Assembly: GCF_011075055.1 (NCBI RefSeq)
Contig: NC_058139.1
Span: forward strand, 19,117,584 to 19,181,583
Length of the DNA: 64,000 nucleotides
Reading direction: 5' to 3'
Source of the DNA: Mangifera indica
Taxonomy: Eukaryota > Streptophyta > Magnoliopsida > Sapindales > Anacardiaceae
The notes under the pieces were generated by a model that had not been told where the DNA came from, did no database searches, and worked only from the letters and a program-made list of their open reading frames with translations. Positions 48,893-61,961 of the stretch are shown one piece after another (position 1 is the first letter of the stretch; each line of letters begins with the position of its first letter). Position numbers and translations under genes: made by a program.

Positions 48893-50751
48893 CTGCATAA
48901 TCAAGTTGTTACATCCCCCCCATTAGTCAGCTCTTCCTTACAAATACATATCTAACTAATTCATTATTTTGATGAGATGTTTCAGTTAAATGTGTTTATC
49001 AATCTGTAGTTATGCTTGTAATTAATCTGTAGTTATGTTTTAATAAGATCTCAATTTTACTAAAAAATCTCAAAATCAATCACATATCATTCACCTAAGT
49101 GTGGCATTTTAGTTTTATTAAACAATATTTTTAGAATTGAATTAGATATCAACAATGTAAGGAGGATGTAATTTTGTAGAGTTTTAATTAAAAATTATGC
49201 ATAGATTAAAATTTAGTATGTAAAAAATATTTAATCAGACGTAATTTTTTTAGATTTTTACACAAAACAGAAATTTCGGTTGGATCGATTAATCAAAACT
49301 GTCTGGTTGATCCGATTAGTTTGATCAAAACCAATACTCAAAATGATTCATGCTTTGCTTTGATTCTTGAAACCTTGGATAGAACATTAGAAACATTCTA
49401 TTAAAACTAGAGTTGGTATGAGGAGATTTAAACAAAAATCTCCTTTTTCCCTATTTGAAAAACGACAGTACCACTACAAAGATTTATACATGCAATTCTA
49501 ATCCCTCTGAAACCATCAACTAATGTCACCACTTTTCTAACTTTCTAGGTTTAGCCTTATTTCCTTCCTTCCCTTTTACTCTTGCACGCAGGGTCCTTCA
49601 CTGCATGTTGCGGCCTTGATTTCAGCACGTTGTCTTTTAAAAATGTTTGGTTTAGCCTTATCTTTTAACCAATTAATCCCTTTTGATTTATTTATTTTGT
49701 AATTAAATGTACGTATTAACAGAAACAAAATGACACTTGAAAGGATTCGATACAATCTTAAGTTTGATTTACCCAAAAGAAGATTAACACAAAACTACTG
49801 TCAAACAAAATCTGTAAAAGATCAAAAACTTAAATCATCTCCTTTTATACAAACTAAATTAATCAAAACTATTATTTTGTTTTGAAATGATTTGGCAATG
49901 TCAAGCTAACAAATAGGAAAATCAAAAGCAAAATTTGGACGCATCTATGTGAACATTGAGCCTTCATTAGATTCCTAGGACAAAGAAAATGTGTAGCACG
50001 ATACTCTCTTTGTTTATAAATTAATTTTAATATAATTTTAATAAAACATATAATTAAATGATTTTAAATTATTAATAAAAATAAATTTAATAAATTTATT
50101 ACAGATTTACGATTTATTGAATTTTTTATGAGAAAGTTCAATAATTTATTATATACTTGTTATGTAAACTATAATAAAAGAGACTTTAGCCTTTTAAAAG
50201 GGGGAAACAAATCATGTCAACATAGATAAATTTCAAGAGTTTTACAGATTTGAAAATTATGACGCTTGTGATATTTTTATAACCCTAAACTAATTTAATT
50301 CAATATTTTATACTCTTTTATATGTCCACATAAATTATCTTACATTAACATATAACTATTGACTCCATCAATGCCTTCCATCAGTCAATATGGACCTTGC
50401 TGCCAAATTGAAAAGCTCGGCAAATGATAAATTGCCTAGTTTGACTCTCAATTTCTTTCACTTTCTCACGCTTTCTTAGGGATCAAGCATCAAGTCCTTT
50501 TAAAACTAGAAAAGAACTTTGAAAACATGAAGCATCATAATTGTTTATAAAACGACGTGTACTCACTTTGTATAACAAAGAAAGGAAAATGATTAAGTTC
50601 AAGTTTTGATCCGATGGAAAAAAAAGTGTTTTTGTATAACAAAGCTAGGGAGAAATAATCTTTGCTCAATTTGATACAATTATGCTTTCTAAACTTACAT
50701 ACGAAAATTATATGTATTTACTTTTGAATATTTAATTGGGTAATTAAATAT
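48893..50751. other. Unit 2 start: blocks A and B
   Basis: From about 49030 the sequence matches 36820-36940 and 62080-62200, and 49175-49420 matches 63770-63990. 49740-50751 matches 37790-38782. No gene is seen. Confidence 0.6.
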
Positions 50752-51462
50752 AATCGAAAGACTTGTTTCCACCGAAAATATAATGAAATCCCCAAAGTTT
50801 TATCCTCAAACTTTTAAAAATTCAAACATCTATTTATAAATAATTTTTTTAAAAAAATCTTAATTAGGGTTAAAGGTAGAACTGTTATTTAATAAAAAAA
50901 AAATTTAAAACTAAATTTTTATCACTTTTTCCCTCCAATTTTTCCTTTAAAGTTTGAAAAGTGGTAATTTTTCCCAAGGGTTTTCTCTCTTTTTGTCCAA
51001 CGACCGAGTTCTTCTCGTCTGTCAATCGACCTTCCCTCCTTCTTTTTTTGCCTATCACCTCCTTCTTCCAACCTTTGTCAGAGATCGAGACTGTAGTCTC
51101 CATCTCAAACGAAGGCAAAATCAAAGCAAAGAGAGGCGATCGGCTGAGGGAGAAGAAAAAGGGAAGGCCAGTCGACAACCAAGAAGAGTGAGTCACTGAA
51201 AGAGAAAAAATCTAGAGGAAATAACCACTGTTCAAACTTTGAAGGAAAATTTGAGGAAAAAATTGTGAGATTTTCAAATTGAAGGGGGAAATGTGCTAAA
51301 AGTTTAGTTTTTAAAATTTTTGTTAAATGACAATTTTACCCCTAACCCTAATTGAGATTTGTAACAAAAAAATTTTTATGGGTGGGTGTTTGAATTTTTG
51401 AAAGTTAGAAGGTAAAACTTTAATATTTTACTATACCTTGGGTGGAAACAAGTTTTTTGGCC
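50752..51462. mobile_element. Fold-back MULE-like element, unit 2 copy
   Basis: Counterpart of 38783-39515, with the same ATTAAATAT flanks (50743-50751 and 51463-51471). It therefore results from one insertion before the segmental duplication. Open frames inside are inverted-repeat artefacts. Confidence 0.85.
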
Positions 51463-51867
51463 ATTAAATATTATATTATTATGTGATTAAACAATTTTGA
51501 ATTAATAATAAAATAACATTCAATCATACGATAATATATTATCTTATAATCCCAGTTAGACATACAAATGTAGTTACACATTTGATTGCTTAAAGTGAAA
51601 ACATAAATCCTAATTTAAATGAAGTAATTAGGATTTTATTTACTTATTTTTGTTATGCCTTTAATTATATTTATTTTACATTTAAAAAAAAACAATATCA
51701 TGTATATATAATTATGTGTTTTATCATGTGATTAAATATTATTTTATCTTTAATTTAAAATCACCTAATTAAATATATACCCAATGGGTACACATAGTTT
51801 TATTGAAAAAAAAATCTATTTATAAAACATGTAACATATGATCCACAATATTTAGCAAAATAAAAAA

Positions 51868-52799
51868 GCCAAAGGACAATTTCCCATTCAAGTTTTATCT
51901 CAATCTTAAAAACACACATAGGACAGTTGAAAAACCTAAATATCCATATATGCACTAACTTTTATTAAAATTTTTTGTTAGAGGCAAAGATAAAATTGTC
52001 ATTTTATACTAAACCCTAAAAATTTATATAATTTCCCCTTTGAGTTTAAAAAACTAACAATTTTCCCAAAAGATTAAACTTTGAAAAGCTACATTCTCCC
52101 CTAAGGGTTTCAACTTTTTAGGTGACCTTTCCCTCTGTGACAATCAACAACCTCTGACTGTCTTTCTCTCTTCTTTCGATCTCATCCTTGCTGAAGAAAT
52201 TAAAACTTCGTCTAGATGAACTGATCTTCGTTGATTCTAAATGAATCGACAAAGACGAGAAATCATCTTCACTTTCATCTCATTGTCGATTCTAGAAATC
52301 GCTTGAAGATCCGGTCTCGTCATCGATTTAGTCTCATTGTCACTTCAGTCTCATTGTTGCTTGAAGATTTAACCTCATCATTGCTTAACAAAGATGATTT
52401 CTTGTCTTCATCAATTCATTTGGATAAAGATTATTTGTCTTTGTCTAGATGAAGTTTCATTTTCTCTAGCGAGGATGAGACCGAAAGAAGGGAGAGAGAC
52501 GACCAGAGGCTATCGGTTACCAGAGAGGGAGAGGTCGCCTGAAAAGTTGAAACTTTAGAGGAAAAATACAATTTTTTAAAGTTTAATCATAGGGGAAATT
52601 GGTTAGTTTTCTAAACTAAAGGAAGCAAATGATATAGATTTTTAGAGTTTTAGAGTTTAGTGTAAAATGACAATTTTTCCTTTATCTCCAATAAAAAATT
52701 TTAACATAAATTACTCATGAGTGGGTATTTGAGTTTTTTAACTTTCTCGAATGTGCTTTGAGATTAGTTAAAACTTGGGTGGGAAATTCTCCTTTGGCC
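51868..52799. mobile_element. Fold-back MULE-like element, unit 2 copy
   Basis: Counterpart of 39926-40734: begins GCCAAAGGACAATTTCCC and ends CTCCTTTGGCC, followed by AACAAAAAA. The inner part is about 120 bp longer than in unit 1. Confidence 0.8.
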
Positions 52800-54869
52800 A
52801 ACAAAAAATGATCCATAATCCAAATTGAGTGTACATTCCTATAAGTAGCAACCATTACTAAGATAGAAAAGTCCTCACCACATTAAAAGAAGTAAAAGAG
52901 AACATAGTGCATGGAAAATATAATGGAAAATATAGCAACATTTTAAACAGTGTATTTATTAGGGGTGTTTCAAGTTACCTCACAATCGAGTTAAATATAT
53001 TTTCAACTAAAATCTAAATTAAAAAATAAATTATTTAAAAAATCAATTCAAATATTGGTTTAAAATATAAAAAACCTAATTTTTTTGTTTGATTATCAAT
53101 TTATCTGTTTTTTAAACTAATTAATCGAATTGAATCGATTTAAAAAATTAAATAAGAAATTAACAAAATATGGAACCTATTTTTTTTAAAAGATAAATTA
53201 GAATGCTTCTTTAGAATTTGATTCAAAATCAGTTAATCAAAAATTCGATTTAGTTAACTAGTATTTTCGGTTTGAAATCAATTAATATTTAAATTAGTTC
53301 AATTTCAACTTATAATTTTCTCTAAACAAAAAATTTAATTCGATTTAAAATATTGTGAAATTACTTTAGTCAACTAGTTTTAAACATCCCTATTTTTCAC
53401 ATTATTTAGGGTTTAGGCCTCATTTGGCTGAAAGTTATTTAACATTAAATTCCCAAAAATCTCTCATTTCAAATATTATTTGGAGTTGTCTTCATTCAAT
53501 ATTTAACCAATTATATATTTAAATTAGATCAATTGATGATAAGAGATTTTGGGGTTATTAATTCATAAATTCCGAAAAAGGATTTTAATATAGGGATATT
53601 AAAATTTTTACCATAAAATATGAGCATTTTTATAAAAATACAATATATTTAGACACTTAAACATTTATACCACAATAGCTATTAAATCTCAAAAATACCC
53701 TTACATTACTATTGAATGCATGACTCCCTGACTTTACTAACTGTTTATCCGTGAACTAACTTTTACCACCGACGGTTTGAAAATCAAATCACACAAAACA
53801 TAAACATGAATTGTTGAGGATATGTGAGTTATTTTTCTAGTTGATAACATGATTTATAGATTGTTGATGATGGTTGCATTATTTTGTTAGATTTAGGGTT
53901 TAAAAATGAATATTAGATTTGATTTGTTGATTCTGATTTGGTTTAGGGTTTGAGAATGGAAATTAGACAAAAACAGGTTAACGAGGTCTCTAAGCCTTGG
54001 TGACATCGCCCAGGCTTAAAGACCTCGCTAACCCTAACTTGGAGACCTTGTCAACCCTAGCTTGAAGACAAGGATAATTTATATAATATTTAAAAAATGT
54101 GATAAATCTGTATAAACGAACCCAAATAATGGTAAAAATTTCAACTTCCCTTTAATATATAAGAAATAAAAATTTAAAAGTTTATAAAGATTTAAGATAT
54201 AAATAAATTCTTGTTTTTAAGAAATATAAATAAATAAATGAATTTCACGTCAATTTAAAAATGTAAATCTGTTCACTGAACTTGCCTTTAGGGTTAGAGT
54301 TGGATTTGATTTAAGTTTAACTCAATTTCATTTATATAAAACCGAGTTTGGACTTGTTTTAAAAGAGTTCAAGCTTGTTTTAAAAAGAATTCAAACTCGT
54401 CTCATTTCAAAAGAGTCAAGGACAAATTCAACTTGAATTGAGCTTTGAAATCGTCACATTACTAAAATGATATCATTTTAATGCATATTAGTCAAAATGA
54501 TGTTGTTTCGTATTGAATTTTTAGGGCTGCGAGTTGAACAAGTCGAATAACTGTAAAACTGAAATTCAAGTTTGAGTTTAAAAATATTGAATTTTTAAAC
54601 TTGAGTTTGTTTAAGCTAAACTCGTTTAGATCTCATTTGAGCTTACATTTGAATAAACTCAATTCGAATCTAATTTTGCTTGCACTAAACTATTATTCAA
54701 TAATCAAAATGATTAAATTTTTGGTAGTTAGAAATTTATATTTCTTAGAAAGCTATGCTAAAAAGTTAAATTCTGGAAATTTATCATCAAAATATAGAAG
54801 AAGCGAAACAAACAAATAATAATAATAATTTATATACTTTAATTTAATTATATTCCTTTTATTAAAATT
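52800..54869. other. Unit 2 spacer before CUL1-like copy 2
   Basis: 52800-53750 matches unit 1. It includes, near 53687, the empty site of the 41550 fold-back element (TCTCAAAAATACCC where unit 1 has two TCCAAAAAC copies). 53760-54869 has no match in this window; it holds a GACCTCGCTAACCCTAAC-type local repeat (53980-54070) and degraded GAGTTTAAGCTTG-like repeats (54290-54660). Confidence 0.55.
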
Positions 54870-55000
54870 TATAAAATGTAATAAAAGAGGATCCGAAACC
54901 CGAAAGAGCCGCACATTTCTCTATTTCTGTCTACTTGAGAGCAAACTTGGCGTCCGACAGTCCACCACTTCTCTCTTGCTCCGATTTCGCTTCAATTCAG
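54870..55000 (+). promoter_or_regulatory. Promoter and first leader exon, CUL1-like copy 2
   Basis: TATAAAA at 54870-54876 precedes a less A+T-rich, pyrimidine-rich leader that ends TTCAATTCAG before GTCTTT at 55001. The acceptor TTTTGCAG lies at 55646-55653, so a roughly 650-bp leader intron is predicted. Only copy 2 has this segment. Confidence 0.55.
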
Positions 55001-55653
55001 GTCTTTACTTCTTCGATTTATTCGTCATTTTCGTTATTCATTAATTCGCTTTAGTTTTTTTTTAATCTGTTTTTGTTGTTTGTTTTTACTTTTGATCTGT
55101 TTTTTGTTTTTGTTTCTTCTTTTCGAATCTTTCCCTGATTTTGAGGCGGCGAATTTCAATCGAGCTTCGATTCGACTAGGTTTTGTCTCGGAGGAGTTCA
55201 ATCTTAGGCTTTTTTGTTTGGTTTCCGAGGATATAATGCAAATTAGCTTAAGCACTTGTGGTAGCCACTATAATTGTCGTAATTTGAAGTGATGATTAAG
55301 CCTTTTTTGTTTATTTTAGCTTCAAAAGACATTTTTAGGGTTCTTTGATTGTTGGTTTCAGAGCTAGGAATGGACAATTTATGAGAACTCTCGAGTTAGG
55401 TGCATGTTAACTTTTGTCTATATATATGAGATATAGTTAGGGTTTCTGTGATGGGAATGACGTGAATTTGTGTTGATTTCTCACTAGAATCTAATTGAGT
55501 TGTTGGTACTGTGTTTTTGAGTAGCTATAGTTTAGGGTTTATTTTGGTTTTTTCTTTTCTTGATTGAGTTGTGATTAGGTTTTGGTGTGTACTGAGAGTA
55601 ATTTTCATTATGATTTTGAGCTGGTATGAGGGTTGATTGTTTCAGTTTTGCAG

Positions 55654-55694
55654 ATTCTGGGTTTTCTGGGATTTGAGAATTAGTGTTTGGCAAT
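55654..55694 (+). other. Second leader exon, CUL1-like copy 2
   Basis: Starts ATTCTGGGTTTTCTGGG after the TTTTGCAG acceptor and runs 41 bp into the start codon at 55695. The same text is present before copy 1. Confidence 0.55.
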
Positions 55695-58600
55695 ATGGCG
55701 ATGAATGAACAGAAGATTGACTTAGAACAAGGATGGGAGTTTATGCAGAAGGGAATTACAAAGTTGAAGAACATTCTGGAAGGGCTGCCTGAGCCGCAGT
55801 TCAGTTCTGAGGAGTACATGATGCTTTATACGTATCCATTTCTATGGGATTTTGTTTATCGATATCTGTTGATTAGACTTATGCTTTTGAGCAGAGTGAA
55901 CAAAATTGTATAACTATTATTGCTGCTTTTCTTAACTGCACATCTAGAACCATCTATAACATGTGCACACAAAAGCCTCCTCATGGATACTCCCAACAGC
56001 TGTATGACAAGTACCGTGAGTCATTTGAAGAGTACATTACCTCCACGGTAGTAATTTTGTTGCATATGTATTTTTATATTTATCAATCAAATATAATTTT
56101 CTTTGAATTTATATTTGTCACCACAGTTTGCAATTTAAGAATTGAGGTGCCATATTTCTTATGGCTAAATTGCTTAACATAACCAGCGATACTGCTCTTG
56201 GTATTCATGCTTAAGTTTTCAATATTTCGGAATTGATTCATAACATGTCCTAATTAGATTAACTTCATCATCCAACATCCCCTTTTATGTGTATATGGAT
56301 TAAATTGATGTACATTGAATTTATGAAAAAGATATTTATTCACGGTGTGAGCTAAGATGTGTACATGGGGATTTGTTATTTTTGGGTTTTGGATTGAAGG
56401 GTTATATCCATGTCAACAAATTGCGAAGACATCAACAATAAGCTTTTCCTCACTACATATGCGGCTGAATAGTGTTATTGTTGGAATTGACAATAGATAT
56501 TTTCTTTCATTCATTAATTTCTTTGTTAACATTTTTACGTTATAGTTTCTAAATATTGTTCTCATACACTTCTTCGTTTGTATTTCAGGTATTGCCTTCT
56601 ATAAGAGAGAAGCATGATGAGTTTATGTTAAGAGAGCTTGTAAAACGGTGGGAAAACCATAAGGTTATGGTCAGGTGGCTTTCTCGATTCTTCCATTATC
56701 TTGATCGTTACTTTATACCTCAGAGGTCACTGCAGCCCCTTAATGAAGCTGGGCTTTCCTGTTTCCATGATCTGGTATGCCATGAGTGAGCATGGTGCTA
56801 TTGCATTTCCTTTTGGTAGTTGCTGGATTGTTTTCTTCCTTTCTTCTTGAAATCTATATCTGCTTAAACCTTTTTTTTTTTTAAATTTAACATATAGTTT
56901 TAGTTTCCTTCTTCCATATGATGTCAATGCTACTTATTACAATGTCAAATTATGTTATGTGTACATTGTTTTAATTTCAGGTCTACTTGGAGTTGAATGG
57001 AAAAGTAAGAGATGCTGTAATATCTTTGGTATGTGTTGTTTCTTGCCAAAGTTTGCACCATGCATTTTAATTGTTTGGCTAAGGTCTATTAACAAAGCTA
57101 TTATAAATCAGATCAATCAAGAACGAGAGGGTGAGCAGATTGATCGAGCTTTATTGAAGAATGTTTTAGATATATTTGTTGAAATTGGGATGGGGCAAAT
57201 GGATTCCTATGAAAATGACTTTGAAGTAGCCATGCTCATTGATACATCTGGATATTATTCTCGGAAGGCTTCAAGCTGGATATTAGAAGATTCTTACCCA
57301 TATTATATGTTGAAAGTATGCTTTAAATGCTTTTGTTAGATCGAAGTTTCATTTTTTGTACAATTCTAAATGATTCTAATATGTCTGTTGGTACTTCCAG
57401 GCTGAGGAGTGTCTGAAACGGGAGAAAGATAGGGTTGCTCATTACCTGCATTCTAGTAGTGAGCCAAAGTTACTGGAGGTTTGCCATTGTGTTTTATTTA
57501 ATATCGATCATTTTTAGAGCAGTTAGTCAAATGGAGGAAAGTTGTCTGGGTTCAAGATACATAATACTCGAATTTCACCATGTATTTGCAGTTCTTCCAT
57601 TTTATGAAGCCCCTATTCAAAGTTTTATTTTTCATCAATATTTTTCTTTCTACAAGTCTATTTTCTCCTTCGCAGAAAGTTCAACATGAATTGTTGACTG
57701 TATTTTCTAACCAACTGCTTGAAAAAGAGCACTCAGGATGCCATGCACTGCTTAGAGATGACACGGTATTAATTGAATTATCATATATTTTGAATACATG
57801 TTGTAGATTGTTTGTAATTTAAGCAGTAACTGCGGTTTTTTAACTCTTTCTATGTGTTTTTTTAGGTGGAGGATTTGTCAAGAATGTTCAGGCTCCCTTC
57901 TAAAATACGTCGAGGATTAGACCCAGTTTCCAACATATTTAAGCGGGTACTTATTTATATTTTTATTGAATTAAAGGAAAATCAAGTGTAGTTTTTTAAT
58001 TCCTTCTGTATTTTGCACATTCATTTTCTTCTTTCACTGTCTCTCTGTGCAGCATGTTACTGCTAAAGGTACAGGTTTGGTTAAACAGGCTGAAGATGCA
58101 GCAAGCAGCAGGAAGGTATGTATGTGTTTGTTCGTTGTTTATTTGCTTACACATGGAGACTCCTGTAAAGCCATACATTTACAAATTGTTGGTATTCTTA
58201 TCCAGATGGCAGTTTGCAGAGCATTTTAGCTATTGACTGAAGATTTAAAAATTTTGTTTTTGGGATCACCTTCTAGGAATTTTATTTCCTTTCCTAATAA
58301 TTGGTGTTTCCAGTTTAGATTTTTTGGCATTAATCGTTTTGCCTTGGTGCTTTCTTTCAAACTTTATGTTTTCTAGGGCGTTGGGTCTTGTGCATGTAGT
58401 ACTATTTGTACATGTTCCTTTTCTGAGTTTACTTGAGCAAGACTGTTGGAGTCTGATGAAAATCATTGAGTTTAGTGCCTTCTGACAACATAGAGACTAT
58501 TTGCTTATAGTGTATCTGGTGTGGGATTTCGTTTCTGACTATATGTAGGATATACACCTACTCCACATAGAGACTGAAAACCTACAATTAAAGCTCTTTA

Positions 58601-59992
58601 TATGTGAAATCGCTTTTAGCTTTTACAAATATCAGTTGCTTTGCAGGGTCTGTCACATTTCAGACCTGCCATGTTTTACCGCGTCAAAAGTAGCTTTTTG
58701 ATGATGGGACAATTACTGCTACATGTATGCACAAGCAACAGGTCTTCACTCACCCACCCTGTCCTTACTCCTTTTCTCTTGCCTTGCCTGGTCCAAACCC
58801 CTCTGTGTTTGTGGCGGGTATGGCAATTGCTACGGAGCAGGGTTGGGGCAGGTGATATTTGGTCATTTGCCTACATAAAATTTGGAGTTGAATCTTTTGC
58901 ATGATGGGGTGTTAGATAGTTGTAACTCTTGTGTTCAATTTAAAGCTATTGGCCTGCACAGGTTGAGACGACTTTTTAACTTGTAACATTGTGTTCATGG
59001 TAGTTACTTGGTCCTTTCTGTGATTTTATTTAAAGTCTTTACCTAATAAACTTCTTACAAGTATCATTTTTATAGTAAATTAGGAAAGTCAAGTTATTGC
59101 ATACAAATGGTGGAGATTCTCCTTTGGATGGACAATAGAAATGGTGTAAAATGGGTTCAAGACGCATCATATTCAATAATTGTGCTGAGTAAAGCATAGG
59201 TCATTTAGTCGTTCTCTTTACTATTGTGAGAAGTTAAAGTTGCTGAATGACATGATTGAAAATTTATTTCTTTATCTCAAGCTATACTGGAAAGTAAGAT
59301 CTCTCATGTGGTTTTGGATTTTGGAAGGTGTGATAGTGGCAAGATGGTATATGCTCTAGTATACAAATGATGGAATAATATGTTTAAAATAAAGTTTTTA
59401 TGTATTTAGAATTATCTTTATTGTCAAACTTCCGGTCTAATTATTTTTATAGCTTATAGGGTGTTGGAACTGAGCATAAGGAGTTGTATTGCTATTTTAG
59501 CCGGCATATCTTTTAAGCTGCTGCTGCAGTGTGCTTGGCTTCTGTTTACTGGTGTATTGTTGTTCTCCATGTCATTTCTATATTAAAAGTTCTTATTTAA
59601 GGCATAATTGTAGCAGACATCCATGGATTTTCATGCCAATGGTTTTTTTTTTTTATAGCCTGAAAAAGGGACCTTTTATTTCCTCTTTCACTTCTATTGA
59701 GTACTAGAACTGCGTGTGTGGGTAGGAACTGATTTGTTGTGGTTTTCAGGTTTTTGTTAGGAAAGTGATTGAGATACGTGACAAGTACCTAGCATGTGTA
59801 AATGATTGTTTCCAGAACCACACTCTCTTCCGCAAGGTCTGAAATAGAGAATAGGTTCAACATTTAGAATGACATTCAATGACTCCTGTATGATCTGACT
59901 GTTTTGTGTTTTTCCTGCAGTTGCTTGAGGCTTTTGAAGTGTTTCTGCAACAAGGCTGTTGCTGGAAGCCCCAGTGCAGAACTCCTTTGTGA
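55695..59992 (+). CDS. CUL1-like: Truncated CUL1-like gene, copy 2
   Basis: Exons: 55695-55831, 55948-56047, 56589-56774, 56981-57028, 57112-57315, 57401-57478, 57676-57765, 57866-57946, 58053-58115, 59750-59836 and 59921-59992. All introns are GT-AG and all exons join in frame to about 381 residues. The protein is the N-terminal half of plant CUL1: [80 protein letters not shown]. These are the three cullin repeats; SKP1 binding maps to the first. The AEKRD exon is a relic (59659), and one extra T in the last exon changes EVFCNK to EVFLQQ and ends the protein 15 residues later. In the other frame AELLCDNIL remains, so ancestry from full-length CUL1 is clear. About two dozen residues differ from copy 1, suggesting weak constraint. 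It could act as a dominant SKP1 binder or be non-functional. Confidence 0.75.
59659..59680 (+). pseudogene. Relic of lost cullin exon, copy 2
   Basis: After TTTATAG the text CCTGAAAAAGGGACC is the decayed AEKRD exon, one A shorter than in copy 1 and with its first codon changed. Confidence 0.65.
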
Positions 59993-60039
59993 TAATATTC
60001 TTTAAGAAAGATGGGGAGTGTGAAACTTGGTGAAGAACT

Positions 60040-61001
60040 TTTAGACAAAAACTTCTTGTATATAAATAAATTGTAAAATATATTGTTGGAGGGTGTTTGT
60101 ATCTTTAATATAATGTGTAATATTATACGTACCGAATTTTGAATTTCTAATTTGGTAATCAGATAATGTGTCATAATGTGATTGAATATTACTTTATTTT
60201 TAATTCAAAATTATCTTATTAATATATAATAACACATTATTTGAGTATTTAACTAAATATTCATAATTGGGTGTAAAAAATTTTATTGTAATACATGTGT
60301 ACATTCTGGACCAAACATGTAAAATCAATTGCTTGTGTGAAATAAGCCAAAACAACCACAAACAAGAATATAAGATTTACGTGGAAACCCTCGTGTAAAG
60401 ATATAAAACTACGAGTCAAATTTAAAATTAAATTCACTATCAATAAAAAACATGTATAATTATTTTCAAATTAAATATGAATTTGAAATCAATAATCAAG
60501 AAATATCAAAATTATTTTTCTGTTCAGAATTTTAAATATTTTATGAGTATAGATCAATATAAAAAAAATAACTATTTAAATAATTCTTGAAATGAAGCCC
60601 CAATGATCTTGATAATTGCTAGTGATGAACCAAACACTAAGTAAAAATTTAACCTTTTCTTTCTTTGTTTTGCATAAGCACAAAAAAACAAAATTTTGAT
60701 GTGTAATCTTTGCCTTCTGTCTGTTATATCCAAAAATTCAAAAGAGACATATTTATATCTCTTTATAGTAAGGACACTAATATAAAATTAAATTATTATT
60801 ATTTAATAATATGGATTAGACCTTCAAACCCATTAGATCAACAACATGAACATGAAAAACTTGGAAACCAAGTGGAGCTTGGTGTGTGTGTTTTTTATGA
60901 GAAAATAGACTATAGTAAGTGTTTGTAAGAAATTAATTAGTCAAACAGTAAGAGAGTTCATTAATACTTAAATTCTGTATGTAATGGACTTTCCTTCGAT
61001 T
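60040..61001. other. Unit 3 block A, no gene
   Basis: Spacer shared with unit 1. It includes a single copy of the 127-bp sequence tandemly repeated at 27220-27600, and a small MITE-like repeat at 60110-60290. Confidence 0.6.
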
Positions 61002-61961
61002 AGACACGTCAATTAGGTCGGATCGAATGGAGGCTCGACACAAAACATTAAAAATAAAAATATTCTTTTTTCTTGCTTCTATCTTGTGTGCTTCTTTCTG
61101 CCTTGTGGCACAAAGCTTCTCTCATGGGTTGGTCTGATATTGTTTAAAAATAAAAATATTCTTTTTTTTGCTTCTATCTTGTGTGCTTCCTTTTACCTTG
61201 TGGCACAAGGCTTCTGCGGTAGAAGCTTTGCTTCCCTCTGTCTTGTGGCAAAAGCCTTGGCCTTCTTATTTTTTTTAAATATTTTAATTAATTAATTTTT
61301 TTGTCAATATAAACCCATTCAATTTTTCTTTATTTTCACTTTCATTTACAAATCTCTCAATCTCAATTATTTTATTATATTTTCAATTTTATTTTCTCTT
61401 ATCAACTTTTTTTATCTAAATTCACAAATAATAATTCTTTGTGTTTATAATTTTATTTTAATTTTAATTTTATCATTACAAAATATTACAAATAAATCAA
61501 GTTTCAAATGAATTCATTCTATTTGAATATTATCTATATTTGTTTATGTTTTATAATTTATAAAATATGTAAATTAATTTATTTATACTATATTAAAATT
61601 TATAATATTTTTTATCATGTACTCACAATATTTCTCCGCTATAAGTGAGAGATTATAAATAAAATATTTGAAGTTATTGTCTTTGATTTTAATAATTGAA
61701 AAATAATTTGTGTTTAAAAATTTTAAATAATTTTTTTTAAATATTGATTACATGGGTCGGGCCGACCCATTTAAAACCCGACCCAGTTCAATTAAGACAC
61801 ATTATTATATGGGTTGAAGCTTGGGCCTTTATATATAAATGGGTCAGCCCAACCCGAAATCTATTATTGTTTAGACTTTAGACCCGATCCGACCCATTAG
61901 CCCGATAGGTTGAGCCACAGCTGGCCCAGCCCAGCCTAACCCAACCCATTAACACCTCTGC
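61002..61961. mobile_element. 960-bp insertion in unit 3, possibly hAT-type
   Basis: Unit 1 reads TTCCTTCGATTCATGGTGG without interruption (near 36710). In unit 3 the same text is split by 960 bp between CTTCGATT (60994-61001) and CTACTATT (61962-61969), which agree at 5 of 8 positions. The ends are imperfect inverted repeats (AGACACGTCAATTAGGTCGG against AGAGGTGTTAATGGGTTGGG). The body has two tandem units of about 97 bp with CTTGTGTGCTTC (61040-61230) and a run of GGGTCGG words (61750-61950). An 8-bp target site would fit hAT elements. Confidence 0.55.

Larger units (their letters stand above)
49030..60035. repeat. Segmental duplication, unit 2
   Basis: Same order and orientation as unit 1: a short block A fragment, block B with two shared fold-back elements, then a CUL1-like gene. 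It lacks the copia element, the 41550 fold-back element and the 42360 MITE. Unlike unit 1 it carries 53760-55360, which includes the cullin promoter and leader. Confidence 0.85.

Noticed and set aside
43267..59992. Full-length functional CUL1 genes
   Set aside because: No sequence for the C-terminal cullin domain follows either copy before unit boundaries, and both end by a frameshift at the same codon.
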